DNA of 64,000 bases from Polaribacter haliotis (GCF_014784055.1 NZ_CP061813.1:1141501-1205500); one strand, 5' to 3'; numbered from the stretch's first letter, positions 46,225-55,064 are shown. Made by a program: numbers and translations. The notes: a model not told the origin generated them from the sequence alone.

Positions 46225-47035
46225 CTTTTACTATTATTTTTTCAATATCTCTAATTAATTCGATTTTACGCTTGTGCAAAATCATTTGTTTTATTTTAGA
46301 TTCTATATAACTTAATGGTGCTATTTCGTTTCTAAGTAAAACATCTTTTATAGCCACCAAATATAAACCTAATGAATCTTGTTTTTGAGTGAATTTTGTT
46401 TTTTTTAACAGATTTTCTTTAGAAAAAGGCACTTTTAACAAAATCTTATCTACTTCTGTCCAAACTGAGTCATTTAAACTGTAAATTTTAAAACTTAATT
46501 GCTTTCTTTCTAATTCCTCTTGGTCTTCAATTTCATTTGATTGAAAGAGTTTTATAATTTCTTCTTTGTTCTTTAAATCTTTATCAAAAGTTAAATATTT
46601 GGCTTTTATCAACTCTTCATTTAACTTAAAGTTTTCTTTGTTTAAATTATAATAGCTCTCCACTTCTTCATCAGATATAATAGTATCTAATTTTTGATTT
46701 ATAATTTCTGATTTATAATTATTTATCAACAAACTTTCCTTATAATCGTTTACTAAAACATCAATTTCCTTTAAGTTTTCTAGCGAACTATTGTTTACTG
46801 CTTTTTTTAAAAGCAGTTTTTTAATTGCCCAATCTTGGATATAGCTTTGTACCAACACCAAACTGTCTTCTTTAGAAATATTTGTTGGTAAAATGTTTTT
46901 TAAATCTTCTCTAAATAGCTTATCTGTATTTACAATGGCAACGATTTCCGAAGAAGAAGTTTCCTTTTCTTTCACGCCAAAATAATCGCAAGAAATAAAC
47001 GCAAATACACAAAAAACAATTAGTAAAAATCTCAT
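46190..47035 (-). CDS. SurA-N-like lipoprotein without a clear isomerase domain
   Basis: The 281 residues have a lipoprotein signal with Cys16 (F-C-V-F-A-F-I-S-C-D-Y). The mature part is helical with a SurA/PpiC-type N-terminal pattern (I-V-A-I-V-N-T-D-K-L-F-R-E-D-L) and a motif E-E-V-E-S-Y-Y-N-L-N-K-E-N-F, common in parvulin chaperones. The G-x-G-x-F and F-G-Y-H signatures of an active parvulin domain are missing, so it may be only a chaperone. It is placed between two full PPIases and overlaps both neighbours (1 base upstream, 35 bases downstream). Confidence 0.85.
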   Translation of the reverse strand: MRFLLIVFCVFAFISCDYFGVKEKETSSSEIVAIVNTDKLFREDLKNILPTNISKEDSLVLVQSYIQDWAIKKLLLKKAVNNSSLENLKEIDVLVNDYKESLLINNYKSEIINQKLDTIISDEEVESYYNLNKENFKLNEELIKAKYLTFDKDLKNKEEIIKLFQSNEIEDQEELERKQLSFKIYSLNDSVWTEVDKILLKVPFSKENLLKKTKFTQKQDSLGLYLVAIKDVLLRNEIAPLSYIESKIKQMILHKRKIELIRDIEKIIVKDATQNNNFKIY

Positions 47036-48672
47036 TATTTTTTCTCGTAAAATTTAATTAGTTTTTTTAACTCCCTTTTCTTTATATTAATTTTACTCTT
47101 CTTTCTTAAATCTGCAATCCAATTTTTTTCTAAAAAGTTTTGGTAATCATTCATTACCTCTCCTTTATTATTTTTCAATTCTTTAGATGGATATTTATTT
47201 CTATTGGCTTCGAAATAATTTTTTAATCCTAAAGTATCTTTAGAAGAAGCATTCCAAATTTTTTGTTGCATTAATTCAAACAATAATAAACCATCTTCAT
47301 ATTCTTTTAAAGTATATGCATATTCTGGCTCTGTATTTACCAAATTCTCTTTATAATAAGATAAAATTTCGTCATTTTTAAACATATCAAAGAGCAAATA
47401 CACAGGTTTATGCCTTCTATTTCGAATAAAATTGATAAAAGATTCTTGGGTAAGTTCTTTATCGTTAATTTTTAAAATAACATTTTGTAAAGAATCTTTC
47501 GGAATTGCTCTTATGTTTTTTCTATCCAATATTTTCTTTGCTTCTTCATTTTCTTTAATCGAATATGTTGCTTTTAATTTATTGATAACAGCAATTTCCG
47601 ATAATTGCATTCTAGAACTTCTTTTAATTTTATTTGTAAGTTCGTTTTTCAATTCATTAAATGGTTTTACTGGATACTTTCCAACTAATTTTATAATGTG
47701 CCAACCAAAACGAGTTTTTACAGGTACTGCATATTCTCCAACATTTTTAAGCGAAAACCCAGCATCTTCTATAGGTTTTAACATCTTTCCTTTTCGAAAC
47801 TTCCTTAATTTCCCTCCACTCTGTTTTGTATTTCCATCATCTGAATATTGTTTCACTAATTCTTCGAAATTTCCGTTATTTTGAAGTTTTGCATACAATT
47901 CGTCAATTTTCTTTTTACCAATTGCTGTTGTATCAGATACTAAAATATGTGCAACTTGTATTTCTCCTAATGATGGTCTTTTTGCATCTACTTTTAAAAT
48001 ATGATACCCAAATTGTGTTCTAAATGGTTCTGAAACTTCACCAACTTTCGTTTTATAAGCACTGTCTTCGAATTCTGAAACCATATCAAAAGCAGAAAAA
48101 TACCCCAAATTTCCTTTGTTTCCTTTTCTACCAGATTTAGGGTCGTCTTTGGCTGAGTTGTCTTCAGATGCTACAAAAGCAACTTCTTCAAAATCTTCGC
48201 CATTAATAATTCTATTTCTAATATCTGTTATTTTTTGATAAGCTATTAGAGTATCTTTTGGAGTCGCATCTTTTGGGATTCTTACCAAAATATGCTTCGC
48301 TTTAACCTCATTTTTAGTTCTTACATATAATTCTTTTACCAAATCTTCGATAAAAGTAGTGTCTTGTAAATAAGGTGCAGAAAGCTGGTTTCTATACGTT
48401 TCTATTTCTCTTTTATAAGATGGTAACGTATCTAATTTTATTTGATAAGCTTCTTTTACTTTTAATTTATAATTGATAAAAAGCTCTAGATTTTTAGTAA
48501 CATCTTTAGATTCTTCATTATCTATGGCATCTAAATTCTTTTCGTAAACACGTTTAAAGTCTTCGATTGTTATTTTTTCTCCATCTATAGTTAATAAAGT
48601 TTTTGACTTATCTTGTCCTAAAGTTGTTAAGGTTAACAATAAAAAAATAATTGATAAAACACTGTTTTTCAT
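47035..48672 (-). CDS. PpiC/SurA-type peptidyl-prolyl isomerase with two parvulin domains
   Basis: The 545 residues start with a signal peptide (S-I-I-F-L-L-L-T-L-T-T-L-G-Q). A helical N-terminal domain is followed by two parvulin domains: the first from V-K-A-K-H-I-L-V-R-I with N-L-G-Y-F and Q-F-G-Y-H-I-L-K-V; the second from I-Q-V-A-H-I-L-V-S-D with G-G-K-L-R-K-F and R-F-G-W-H-I-I-K-L. A long helical C-terminal region of about 180 residues follows. It should be a periplasmic foldase for outer-membrane or T9SS proteins. It begins 10 bases after the DUF493 stop. Confidence 0.93.
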   Translation of the reverse strand: MKNSVLSIIFLLLTLTTLGQDKSKTLLTIDGEKITIEDFKRVYEKNLDAIDNEESKDVTKNLELFINYKLKVKEAYQIKLDTLPSYKREIETYRNQLSAPYLQDTTFIEDLVKELYVRTKNEVKAKHILVRIPKDATPKDTLIAYQKITDIRNRIINGEDFEEVAFVASEDNSAKDDPKSGRKGNKGNLGYFSAFDMVSEFEDSAYKTKVGEVSEPFRTQFGYHILKVDAKRPSLGEIQVAHILVSDTTAIGKKKIDELYAKLQNNGNFEELVKQYSDDGNTKQSGGKLRKFRKGKMLKPIEDAGFSLKNVGEYAVPVKTRFGWHIIKLVGKYPVKPFNELKNELTNKIKRSSRMQLSEIAVINKLKATYSIKENEEAKKILDRKNIRAIPKDSLQNVILKINDKELTQESFINFIRNRRHKPVYLLFDMFKNDEILSYYKENLVNTEPEYAYTLKEYEDGLLLFELMQQKIWNASSKDTLGLKNYFEANRNKYPSKELKNNKGEVMNDYQNFLEKNWIADLRKKSKINIKKRELKKLIKFYEKK

Positions 48673-48682
48673 AATAATAACA

Positions 48683-48964
48683 TTATAAAGATATAATTCC
48701 TTCTATTTTTTCTGCTTTTTTGTAAAACGAAATTACTTCGTCTGAATTTGCTACTTTTAAGATAATAGAAACACTTACGTATTTCCCAGTTTTCGATTTT
48801 TTCGTAGTAATTACTGCTCCTCTATTATCAAAAATATCTTCTACTTCAGTAACCTGATTTTTAGTAGTAGGCACAATAAATTTATACAAGTAATCTGCAG
48901 GAAAGCTTGTAGTATCATCTAATTGAACTTTTAATTTGCTATAAAATTCGCTTTTTTCACTCAT
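48683..48964 (-). CDS. DUF493 family protein (YbeD-like)
   Basis: This 93-residue protein shows a ferredoxin-like fold pattern: P-A-D-Y-L-Y-K-F-I-V-P, then K-T-G-K-Y-V-S-V-S-I-I-L-K-V and a final helix V-I-S-F-Y-K-K-A-E-K-I-E-G-I. The family resembles E. coli YbeD, a small ACT/regulatory-like protein. It is the first gene of the minus-strand PPIase operon. A possible -7 element, TAATTTTG on the minus strand, lies at 49009-49016. Confidence 0.88.
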   Translation of the reverse strand: MSEKSEFYSKLKVQLDDTTSFPADYLYKFIVPTTKNQVTEVEDIFDNRGAVITTKKSKTGKYVSVSIILKVANSDEVISFYKKAEKIEGIISL

Positions 48965-49048
48965 AATTTTCTTAAAAATTTATTAAACTATTTACAAATA
49001 GCAAGCCACAAAATTACATTAAAAATTAGTTTTATAAAGGGAATGATT

Positions 49049-49056
49049 TATTTTTG
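49049..49056 (+). promoter_or_regulatory. -7 element for the AAA_28/recQ/fmt unit
   Basis: TATTTTTG matches TAnnTTTG. It overlaps the region after the ATG at 49043, so translation must start at the downstream ATG at 49061. Confidence 0.6.
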
Positions 49057-49060
49057 TAAA

Positions 49061-49603
49061 ATGCAGAAAAAAATTGTGCTTATTGGAGGCCCTGGAACTG
49101 GCAAAACAACTGTTCTTAACAACCTTATTTCCAGAGACTTTTTTTGCATGGAAGAAGTTTCTAGAGAAGTTATTCTAAAAGCAAAGGAACAGGGTGTAGA
49201 TCAGCTTTTTTTAACAGAACCACTACTTTTTAGTACTATGTTACTAGAAGGAAGGGAAGAACAGTACAAAACTGCTTATAAAACAAAACACGAACTTGTT
49301 TTTTTTGATAGAGGAATTCCAGATGTGCATGCATACATGAATTATTTTAAAACTTCGTATCCACCTGTTTTCTTAGAAAAAAGTAAAAAATATAAATACG
49401 ACTGCATTTTTCATTTTTCTCCTTGGGATGAAATTCACACCACTGATAACGAACGTTACGAAACTTTCGAGCAATCTGTAATCATAGATAAATTTTTAGT
49501 AGATGCCTACAAAGAATTGGGTTACAAAATTATAAATGTTCCTTTTGGAACTATTGAAGAAAGAACAAATTTCATTTTAAATTCGCTTTCTTGCGATTTA
49601 TGA
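49061..49603 (+). CDS. AAA_28 family P-loop ATPase/GTPase
   Basis: The 180 residues from ATG 49061 start M-Q-K-K-I-V-L-I-G-G-P-G-T-G-K-T-T-V-L, a Walker A at residues 9-17. F-F-D-R-G-I-P-D-V-H-A-Y follows as the kinase-like Walker B/DRG segment, then F-S-P-W-D-E-I-H-T-T-D-N-E-R-Y. This fits the AAA_28 family, related to nucleotide or nicotinamide riboside kinase-like P-loop proteins. The longer start at 49043 overlaps the promoter and is rejected. The stop overlaps the recQ start as ATGA, so the genes are coupled. Substrate is unknown. Confidence 0.85.
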   Translation: MQKKIVLIGGPGTGKTTVLNNLISRDFFCMEEVSREVILKAKEQGVDQLFLTEPLLFSTMLLEGREEQYKTAYKTKHELVFFDRGIPDVHAYMNYFKTSYPPVFLEKSKKYKYDCIFHFSPWDEIHTTDNERYETFEQSVIIDKFLVDAYKELGYKIINVPFGTIEERTNFILNSLSCDL

Positions 49604-51492
49604 TGTCTCCTGAAAAAATACTCGCCCAATATTGGGGTTTTTCGGAATTTAGAACACCTCAAAAAGAAATAATTACAGCAGTTCTAGAAAAAAAAGATGT
49701 AATTACTTTATTACCAACTGGTGGTGGAAAATCTTTGTGTTTTCAAGTTCCTGCCTTAGCAATAGAAGGTACTTGTTTAGTAATTTCTCCATTAATTGCT
49801 TTAATGCAAGATCAAATAGAAAATCTTAAGAAGCTAGATATAAAGGCGGTTACAATTCCCTCTGGAAATAGCCCAGATGAAATAATTACACTTTTCGACA
49901 CAATAAAATTTGGGAATGTAAAATTTCTTTACATTTCCCCTGAAAGATTGCAATCTCACTTAATTCAGCAAAAATTAAAGGAAGTAAATTTGAATTTGGT
50001 TGCGATTGACGAAGCACATTGTATTTCGGAATGGGGCCACGATTTTAGACCTTCTTACAGAAACATAAAAATTCTAAGAGAAATAAATACTAAGGTTCCT
50101 TTTATTGCCTTAACTGCAACTGCAAATAAAAAAGTTCTAAAAGATATTGAAGAAAATTTAGAACTAAAAAATGTAAATATATTCCGAAAATCTTTTTCAA
50201 GAAAAAATCTAGCTTATCAAATTTTTAGGGTTGAAGATAAATTACAACGCTTGTTACAAATTTTTACTAAAACAAAATCGCCAGCGATTGTTTATGTAAA
50301 TTCTAGAAAAAAAACAGAAGAAATCTCCAATTTCCTAAACGCAAACGGATTTAAAAGTAGTTTTTATCACGCTGGTTTATCTAAGATTGAAAAGCAAATT
50401 TCTTTTGACAATTGGATGACAGAAAAAAAACCCATAATTGTGGCTACTAATGCTTTTGGAATGGGCATAGACAAACCAAATGTTGGTTTGGTAATACATT
50501 ATAATTTGCCTTTTAGCATAGAAAATTACGTACAAGAAACTGGTAGAGCTGGTAGAGATAATAATAAATCGTTCGCAGTACTTTTGTATAACGAGCACGA
50601 TATTTTAATGTTTAAAGAGCAGTTGAAAAAATCGCTTCCAACAATTAAAGAAATTAAAGAAATTCATAAAAAATTATATCAATATTTTAGAATTTCAAAT
50701 GGCGAAATTTTAGAAACTGCTTTTGATTTTAATATTTTAGAATTTTCTAAAAAATATAATTTTTCTGTTTTAAAAACAGATGCTGTTCTTAAAATAATTT
50801 CTAATTACGGTATTATAGAACTAACAGATAATTATAACAAAAAATCTACATTAAGATTTACTACACACCATTCTTCTATTTTAAAACTTGGAGAAAAAAA
50901 TACTTATTTAAAGAATTTTATTGGTGTTTTGTTACGAACTTATGGAGGACTTTTCGAAAATGAAATAAAAATTGATGAGTTCTTTATCGCTAAAAAAGCA
51001 AGTATTACTTCAAGAAAAGTAATCGAAAATTTAAAAAAATTACAAGAACTAGAATTTGTAGAATATGTTTCTGTGCAAGCAGCTTCTTCTCTTTTATTTC
51101 TAGTTCCTAGAGAAGATGATATAACAATTAATCGCTTTTCGAAAGACATGAAACAGTTTCTAGTTCAAAAAAGTAAAAAAGCTACAGATTTACTCAGTTT
51201 TATAAAGAACGACAAACTTTGTAGAAGTATACAACTTCTCTCCTATTTCGATGAACATACCTCAGAAAAATGTGACGTTTGTGATGTTTGTTTGTCAGAA
51301 AGAAAAACAATTAAACGAAAAGATCTTTCAGAAAAAATAATTAATCTTTTAAAGGTTGAAAAAATGCTGACTTCAAAAGAAATAAGCGATTCTTTAAATA
51401 GTAATGAGAAAGACATTTTAATACATTTGCGAAACCTTTTGGCTTTGGATAAGGTATTTTTAAATCATCAAAATAAATTTCAAAATAAATAG
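49600..51492 (+). CDS. recQ: ATP-dependent DNA helicase RecQ
   Basis: RecQ unwinds DNA 3'-5' in recombination and repair. From the ATG at 49600 (TTG at 49591 would extend it by three codons) there are 630 residues. Motif 0/I gives F-R-T-P-Q-K-E and L-L-P-T-G-G-G-K-S-L-C; the DEAH box is A-I-D-E-A-H-C-I-S-E-W-G-H-D-F; motif VI is Q-E-T-G-R-A-G-R-D. The zinc site appears as C-R-S-I-Q, then S-E-K-C-D-V-C-D-V-C, and a winged-helix-like segment follows. No HRDC domain is visible at the C-terminus, which makes it a short RecQ. It overlaps the AAA_28 gene and lies one base from fmt. Confidence 0.95.
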   Translation: MMSPEKILAQYWGFSEFRTPQKEIITAVLEKKDVITLLPTGGGKSLCFQVPALAIEGTCLVISPLIALMQDQIENLKKLDIKAVTIPSGNSPDEIITLFDTIKFGNVKFLYISPERLQSHLIQQKLKEVNLNLVAIDEAHCISEWGHDFRPSYRNIKILREINTKVPFIALTATANKKVLKDIEENLELKNVNIFRKSFSRKNLAYQIFRVEDKLQRLLQIFTKTKSPAIVYVNSRKKTEEISNFLNANGFKSSFYHAGLSKIEKQISFDNWMTEKKPIIVATNAFGMGIDKPNVGLVIHYNLPFSIENYVQETGRAGRDNNKSFAVLLYNEHDILMFKEQLKKSLPTIKEIKEIHKKLYQYFRISNGEILETAFDFNILEFSKKYNFSVLKTDAVLKIISNYGIIELTDNYNKKSTLRFTTHHSSILKLGEKNTYLKNFIGVLLRTYGGLFENEIKIDEFFIAKKASITSRKVIENLKKLQELEFVEYVSVQAASSLLFLVPREDDITINRFSKDMKQFLVQKSKKATDLLSFIKNDKLCRSIQLLSYFDEHTSEKCDVCDVCLSERKTIKRKDLSEKIINLLKVEKMLTSKEISDSLNSNEKDILIHLRNLLALDKVFLNHQNKFQNK

Positions 51493-51493
51493 C

Positions 51494-52441
51494 ATGAGAG
51501 ATATACGCATCGTTTTTATGGGAACTCCAGATTTTGCAGTGACTATTCTTAAAAATTTAGTTGAAAAAAATTATACAATTGTTGGGGTTATTACTGCTCC
51601 AGACAAACCTGCAGGTAGAGGAAGGAAACTAAATGAATCTGCAGTTAAAAAATATGCGAAGTCTCAAGGTTTAAACATTTTACAACCTACAAACCTTAAA
51701 AATGATGAGTTTACACAAGAATTAAAAGATTTAAATGCCAATCTACAAATTGTAGTTGCATTTAGAATGTTGCCAAAATCGGTTTGGCAAATGCCAGAAT
51801 ATGGTACTTTTAATTTGCACGCTTCTTTATTGCCAGAATACAGAGGTGCAGCTCCAATACATTGGGCAGTTGTAAATGGAGAAACGAAAACTGGGGTTAC
51901 CACCTTTTTTATTGATGATAAAATAGATACTGGAGAAATTATATTACAACAAGAAATTGAAGTTGCCAAAGACGAAACTGTTGGAACGTTACATGACAAA
52001 TTAATGTTCTTAGGTGCAGATTTGGTTACAAAAACTGTGGACATAATAAAGGAAGGAAATGTAAAAACGACAAAACAACCAGGTTTAAAAGAAAAATCTG
52101 CTCCAAAATTAAATCCTGAAAATTGTAGAATCGATTGGAACGATTCCTTAGACAATGTTTACAATAAAATTCGTGGTTTAAATCCATTTCCAGCTGCTTG
52201 GACAATTATATATAATAATAACGAAGAAATTTCTGCAAAGATTTATGGAATTCAAAAAGAAGAAGAAGAAAACCATAATTTTGAGTCTGGAAAAATAATA
52301 AGTTCTAAAAAACAGTTGAAAGTTGCTGTAGATAAAGGATATATTATTATAGACGAAATTAAACTTTCTGGAAAGAAAAAAATGGATGCAAAAAGTTTGC
52401 TAAATGGGTTTCATTTTAGCTCAGAAGCAAAAATGATGTAA
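51494..52441 (+). CDS. fmt: Methionyl-tRNA formyltransferase
   Basis: Fmt formylates initiator Met-tRNA with 10-formyl-THF. The 315 residues start with F-M-G-T-P-D-F-A-V. The catalytic Asn-His-Asp set is visible: N-L-H-A-S-L-L-P-E-Y-R-G-A-A-P-I and D-D-K-I-D-T-G-E-I. The C-terminal tRNA-binding domain holds L-N-P-F-P-A-A-W. Length fits the family. It starts one base after the recQ stop, so the AAA_28, recQ and fmt genes form one unit. Confidence 0.96.
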   Translation: MRDIRIVFMGTPDFAVTILKNLVEKNYTIVGVITAPDKPAGRGRKLNESAVKKYAKSQGLNILQPTNLKNDEFTQELKDLNANLQIVVAFRMLPKSVWQMPEYGTFNLHASLLPEYRGAAPIHWAVVNGETKTGVTTFFIDDKIDTGEIILQQEIEVAKDETVGTLHDKLMFLGADLVTKTVDIIKEGNVKTTKQPGLKEKSAPKLNPENCRIDWNDSLDNVYNKIRGLNPFPAAWTIIYNNNEEISAKIYGIQKEEEENHNFESGKIISSKKQLKVAVDKGYIIIDEIKLSGKKKMDAKSLLNGFHFSSEAKMM

Positions 52442-52545
52442 AGCCTTTATTCGTAAGGTTTTTAGGGTTTTTGGAATTTCAACACTTGCTTTATTAACAA
52501 TTTGTATACTTTTATTAACAAAAAGGCACTTTTTTAGGGGGCAAA

Positions 52546-52576
52546 TTTGCGTAAGCCCACAATCCGTCTATATTTG
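52546..52576 (+). promoter_or_regulatory. Promoter of the HU gene (TTTG-N19-TATATTTG)
   Basis: TTTG at 52546-52549 and TATATTTG at 52569-52576 are 19 bases apart, a full consensus promoter. The leader to the ATG at 52633 is about 50 bases. Two TTTATTAACA copies lie further up at about 52491 and 52511. Confidence 0.85.
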
Positions 52577-52632
52577 TTAAGCTTTTAAGCGAAAAAATAT
52601 TTTATTCAATTAATTTTAAAAATCAATTTATT

Positions 52633-52905
52633 ATGAACAAGTCAGATTTAATCGATGCAATGGCTGCAGATGCAGGAATTTCTAAAGTAGCAGCTAAAGC
52701 AGCTTTAGAGTCTTTTACAGGTAACGTAACTTCTTCTTTGAAAAAAGGTGAAAAAGTTGCTTTAGTAGGATTCGGAACTTTTTCAGTATCTAACAGAGCT
52801 GCAAGAAGTGGAAGAAACCCACAAACTGGAAAAACTATCCAAATTGCTGCTAAAAATGTAGCAAAATTTAAAGCTGGAGCTGGATTAAGCGATGCTGTAA
52901 ACTAA
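52633..52905 (+). CDS. HU family DNA-binding protein
   Basis: HU proteins are abundant nucleoid proteins that bend DNA. The 90 residues match the whole HU fold: [11 protein letters not shown] at the start, a helix pair, then [11 protein letters not shown] and the DNA-binding arm [14 protein letters not shown], with the intercalating Pro in R-N-P. It is monocistronic, with a full consensus promoter and a strong terminator, in line with high expression. Confidence 0.96.
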   Translation: MNKSDLIDAMAADAGISKVAAKAALESFTGNVTSSLKKGEKVALVGFGTFSVSNRAARSGRNPQTGKTIQIAAKNVAKFKAGAGLSDAVN

Positions 52906-52927
52906 TTATTATAGTTTCAAATAATAT

Positions 52928-52958
52928 AAAACTCTCTTTTTAAGAGAGTTTTTTTTTT
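52928..52958 (+). terminator. Terminator after the HU gene
   Basis: AAAACTCTCTT pairs with AGAGAGTTTT around a short loop, followed by a run of T residues. It lies 23 bases after the stop. Confidence 0.9.
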
Positions 52959-52995
52959 GCCACATTTTTCCTATCTTACATATCAAATATAATTG

Positions 52996-53553
52996 ATGAA
53001 AAAAGTAAAACTACAAAAGGGTAAATTATTAGTTGCTGAGCCTGCCATTTTAAACGATAGTTCTTTTAATAGAGCTATAATTTTGCTAGCAGAACATACT
53101 AAAAGTAATACAGTAGGTTTTATTTTAAATAAACCTTTGGAATATACTGTTAATGACTTAGTACCAGACGTTCGTTGTAATTTTAATGTATATGAAGGTG
53201 GACCAGTTGAACAAGATAATTTATATTTCGTTCATAAAATTCCGGAATTATTGGAAGATAGTTTAGAAGTTGCGAATGGTATTTTCTGGGGAGGTAATTT
53301 TAAACAACTTAAAAACTTATTAAACGAAGGTTTGTTAGAGGAAAGTGATATTCGTTTTTTCTTGGGTTATACTGGATGGAGTGAAGGCCAATTAGAAAAT
53401 GAAATTAAAGAAAACTCTTGGTTTGTTTCCGAAAATGATTTTGAAAACGTTTTTACATTAGAGGAAGAAAATCTTTGGAAAAATAAACTCCTTCAAAAAG
53501 GAGGGAATTACAAATTGTGGGCAAATGCTCCTGAGGATTTTAATTTAAATTGA
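52996..53553 (+). CDS. YqgE/AlgH family protein
   Basis: The start is ATG 52996; a TTG codon directly upstream is not needed. The 185 residues show the family pattern: G-K-L-L-V-A-E-P-A-I-L-N-D-S-S-F-N-R-A-I-I-L-L, G-F-I-L-N-K-P-L, Y-E-G-G-P-V and F-L-G-Y-T-G-W-S-E-G-Q-L. YqgE is conserved across bacteria, with a possible role in regulation; its biochemistry is unclear. It stands alone between HU and a dispersed repeat element. Confidence 0.9.
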   Translation: MKKVKLQKGKLLVAEPAILNDSSFNRAIILLAEHTKSNTVGFILNKPLEYTVNDLVPDVRCNFNVYEGGPVEQDNLYFVHKIPELLEDSLEVANGIFWGGNFKQLKNLLNEGLLEESDIRFFLGYTGWSEGQLENEIKENSWFVSENDFENVFTLEEENLWKNKLLQKGGNYKLWANAPEDFNLN

Positions 53554-53582
53554 TTGTTTTTTTCTTTATTGTTTTGAGAGAG

Positions 53583-53672
53583 TGCGTTAGGGATTGAAGC
53601 ATTTGTTTGAGCTCTTTTATTGCCCAAAGGCAAATAAAAAGCGAGTGTGTAAAGCCCGCTAGAACGCCCTAA
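53583..53672. repeat. Structured intergenic element of the flavobacterial dispersed type
   Basis: The stretch starts GTGCGTTAGGGATTGAAGCA and ends near GCCCGCTAGAACGCCCTAA. TTAGGG at one end can pair with CCCTAA at the other, and TGCCCAAAGGCA forms an inner hairpin. It is far richer in G and C than its surroundings. From memory, similar elements lie between genes in many Flavobacteriaceae; their function is unknown to me. It occupies the gap between two convergent genes. Confidence 0.55.
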
Positions 53673-53685
53673 AAATTTTAAGAAA

Positions 53686-54519
53686 TTAATTTCCTGCTAT
53701 TTGTAACACTTTTAAATTATTATTCAGTTTCTTTCCAAACTCAGTTGTAAAAGATTTCTTTTTGTAATTGGTTATTGGTTGAACTCCCATAATTGCGTTC
53801 GTAATAAAAACTTCGTCTGCTTTTTGAATTTCAAATGGAGAAATTACTGTTTCTTCTAAAGTAAATTCTTTATTATTTGTAATGATTTCTATTACTTTAC
53901 TTCTTGCAATTCCTTTAATGCAACCCTCTGTTAATGCAGGTGTTTTAACAATATTTCCTTTAACAACGAAAATATTTCCGTTCGTAACTTCTACGACTCC
54001 TTTTCTTTCGTTTAGTAAAATGCAATTATCTAATTCGTTTTCTTCTGCAAAAATACTTGCCAAGGTATTTACCATTCTGTTATTGGTTTTTACTGTTGAT
54101 AAAAGTCCAGAATAATTATAAAAATCTTTAAAAACATCTATTTGATATGTTTCTTTCGTTTGGTAATTGCTTGGAGAAACTTCGATTATATAATCTATTT
54201 TATTAGTTTTTGGTGTGTACAAACCACCCTCTTTTCTATATACATTTAATCGTGCTCTAAAGGAAAACGCTTCATCTTGTACTTTTACGGTTTTTAAAAT
54301 TTCTTTTTCTAAAAATTCTAAGGTAAATTCCATAGGAATTTTCATTCGCAACATTCTCATAGAAGCCATTAATCGAAAATAATGGTCTTCCCAAAAAACA
54401 ACTTTTTTGTTTACGATTTTAATGGTTTCGAAAATTGCGTCTCCATATTTAAACCCTCTATTATCAGTAGATAACTGTACGTTTTCTTTAAAAAGTAATT
54501 CGCCGTTAAAATTAATCAT
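53686..54519 (-). CDS. Class IV PLP aminotransferase (BCAT / aminodeoxychorismate lyase-like)
   Basis: The 277 residues start M-I-N-F-N-G-E-L-L-F. Family marks are D-N-R-G-F-K-Y-G-D-A-I-F-E-T, the PLP lysine in S-T-V-K-T-N-N-R-M-V-N (near residue 145), and E-V-T-N-G-N-I-F-V-V with T-E-G-C-I-K-G-I-A-R. Class IV enzymes include branched-chain aminotransferase and PabC. The length is closer to PabC, but no folate genes are adjacent, so I leave the substrate open. On the minus strand TAGTTTTG lies about 20 bases before the ATG. Confidence 0.88.
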   Translation of the reverse strand: MINFNGELLFKENVQLSTDNRGFKYGDAIFETIKIVNKKVVFWEDHYFRLMASMRMLRMKIPMEFTLEFLEKEILKTVKVQDEAFSFRARLNVYRKEGGLYTPKTNKIDYIIEVSPSNYQTKETYQIDVFKDFYNYSGLLSTVKTNNRMVNTLASIFAEENELDNCILLNERKGVVEVTNGNIFVVKGNIVKTPALTEGCIKGIARSKVIEIITNNKEFTLEETVISPFEIQKADEVFITNAIMGVQPITNYKKKSFTTEFGKKLNNNLKVLQIAGN

Positions 54520-54538
54520 TGGTAGTTTTTTACAGATG

Positions 54539-54546
54539 CAAAACTA
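54539..54546 (-). promoter_or_regulatory. -7 element for the class IV aminotransferase gene
   Basis: Read on the minus strand this is TAGTTTTG, matching TAnnTTTG, 20 bases before the ATG at 54519. The -33 box is weak. Confidence 0.5.
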
Positions 54547-54571
54547 CTATAATTTAGAAGATTTTTTGCAT

Positions 54572-54598
54572 AAAAAAACCAGCAATTCTGCTGGTTTA
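54572..54598 (-). terminator. Terminator after the START-like gene
   Basis: AAACCAGC pairs with GCTGGTTT (loop AATTCT). On the minus strand a T-run follows, so it stops transcription of the gene ending at 54617. Confidence 0.82.
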
Positions 54599-54616
54599 TA
54601 TATTTGTAAAAGCTAA

Positions 54617-55000
54617 CTAAGCTCCTATAGTATGTCTTAATTCATCTATTTGATTTTCCCAGAGTTGTTTTGCTTCTTCTACTTCATCTTCGTCATCTGC
54701 AAAATCGGTAACAATTATAGAAACATCTTTGGTTAATGGATCTACTTGAATCTTTAATTCGAAAAAACTTTCATCATCTTCGCTTTCTAACCATTTCCAA
54801 CGGATTCTTTCGTCTGTTTTTTTTGTAATTAATTCTGCTTCTTCTTCTACTCCATCCCAAATAAAACTGAATATTTTTCCTCTAGAATTCACTTTATCTG
54901 CAAACCATTCTTGCAAATTAGAAGGTGAAGATACATACTGATACAGCATGTTTGGCGAGGCATGAATAGGAATTTCCAATTCGAATTTTACTTTTTCCAT
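54617..55000 (-). CDS. START-like domain protein
   Basis: The 127 residues form one small helix-grip domain: M-E-K-V-K-F-E-L-E-I-P-I-H-A-S-P, L-Y-Q-Y-V-S-S-P-S-N-L-Q-E-W-F-A-D, F-S-F-I-W-D-G, R-I-R-W-K-W-L-E and a C-terminal helix W-E-N-Q-I-D-E-L-R. This is the AHSA1/START-like pattern common in Bacteroidota. It probably binds a small hydrophobic ligand or acts as a co-chaperone; neither can be shown. It is monocistronic. Confidence 0.86.
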   Translation of the reverse strand: MEKVKFELEIPIHASPNMLYQYVSSPSNLQEWFADKVNSRGKIFSFIWDGVEEEAELITKKTDERIRWKWLESEDDESFFELKIQVDPLTKDVSIIVTDFADDEDEVEEAKQLWENQIDELRHTIGA

Positions 55001-55064
55001 TATTGATTTTGTTAGGTTGACAAGATAGGTATTAATTCTATTTAAAAAAAATTAAAAACACCTC

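Noticed and set aside
49043..49060. Upstream ATG for the AAA_28 gene
   Set aside because: The TATTTTTG promoter element overlaps it, and the P-loop begins properly from the ATG at 49061.
49061..51492. AAA ATPase followed by RecQ helicase as a possible phage-defence pair
   Set aside because: The coupling continues into fmt, recQ is a normal housekeeping type, and no nuclease or other defence gene is nearby.
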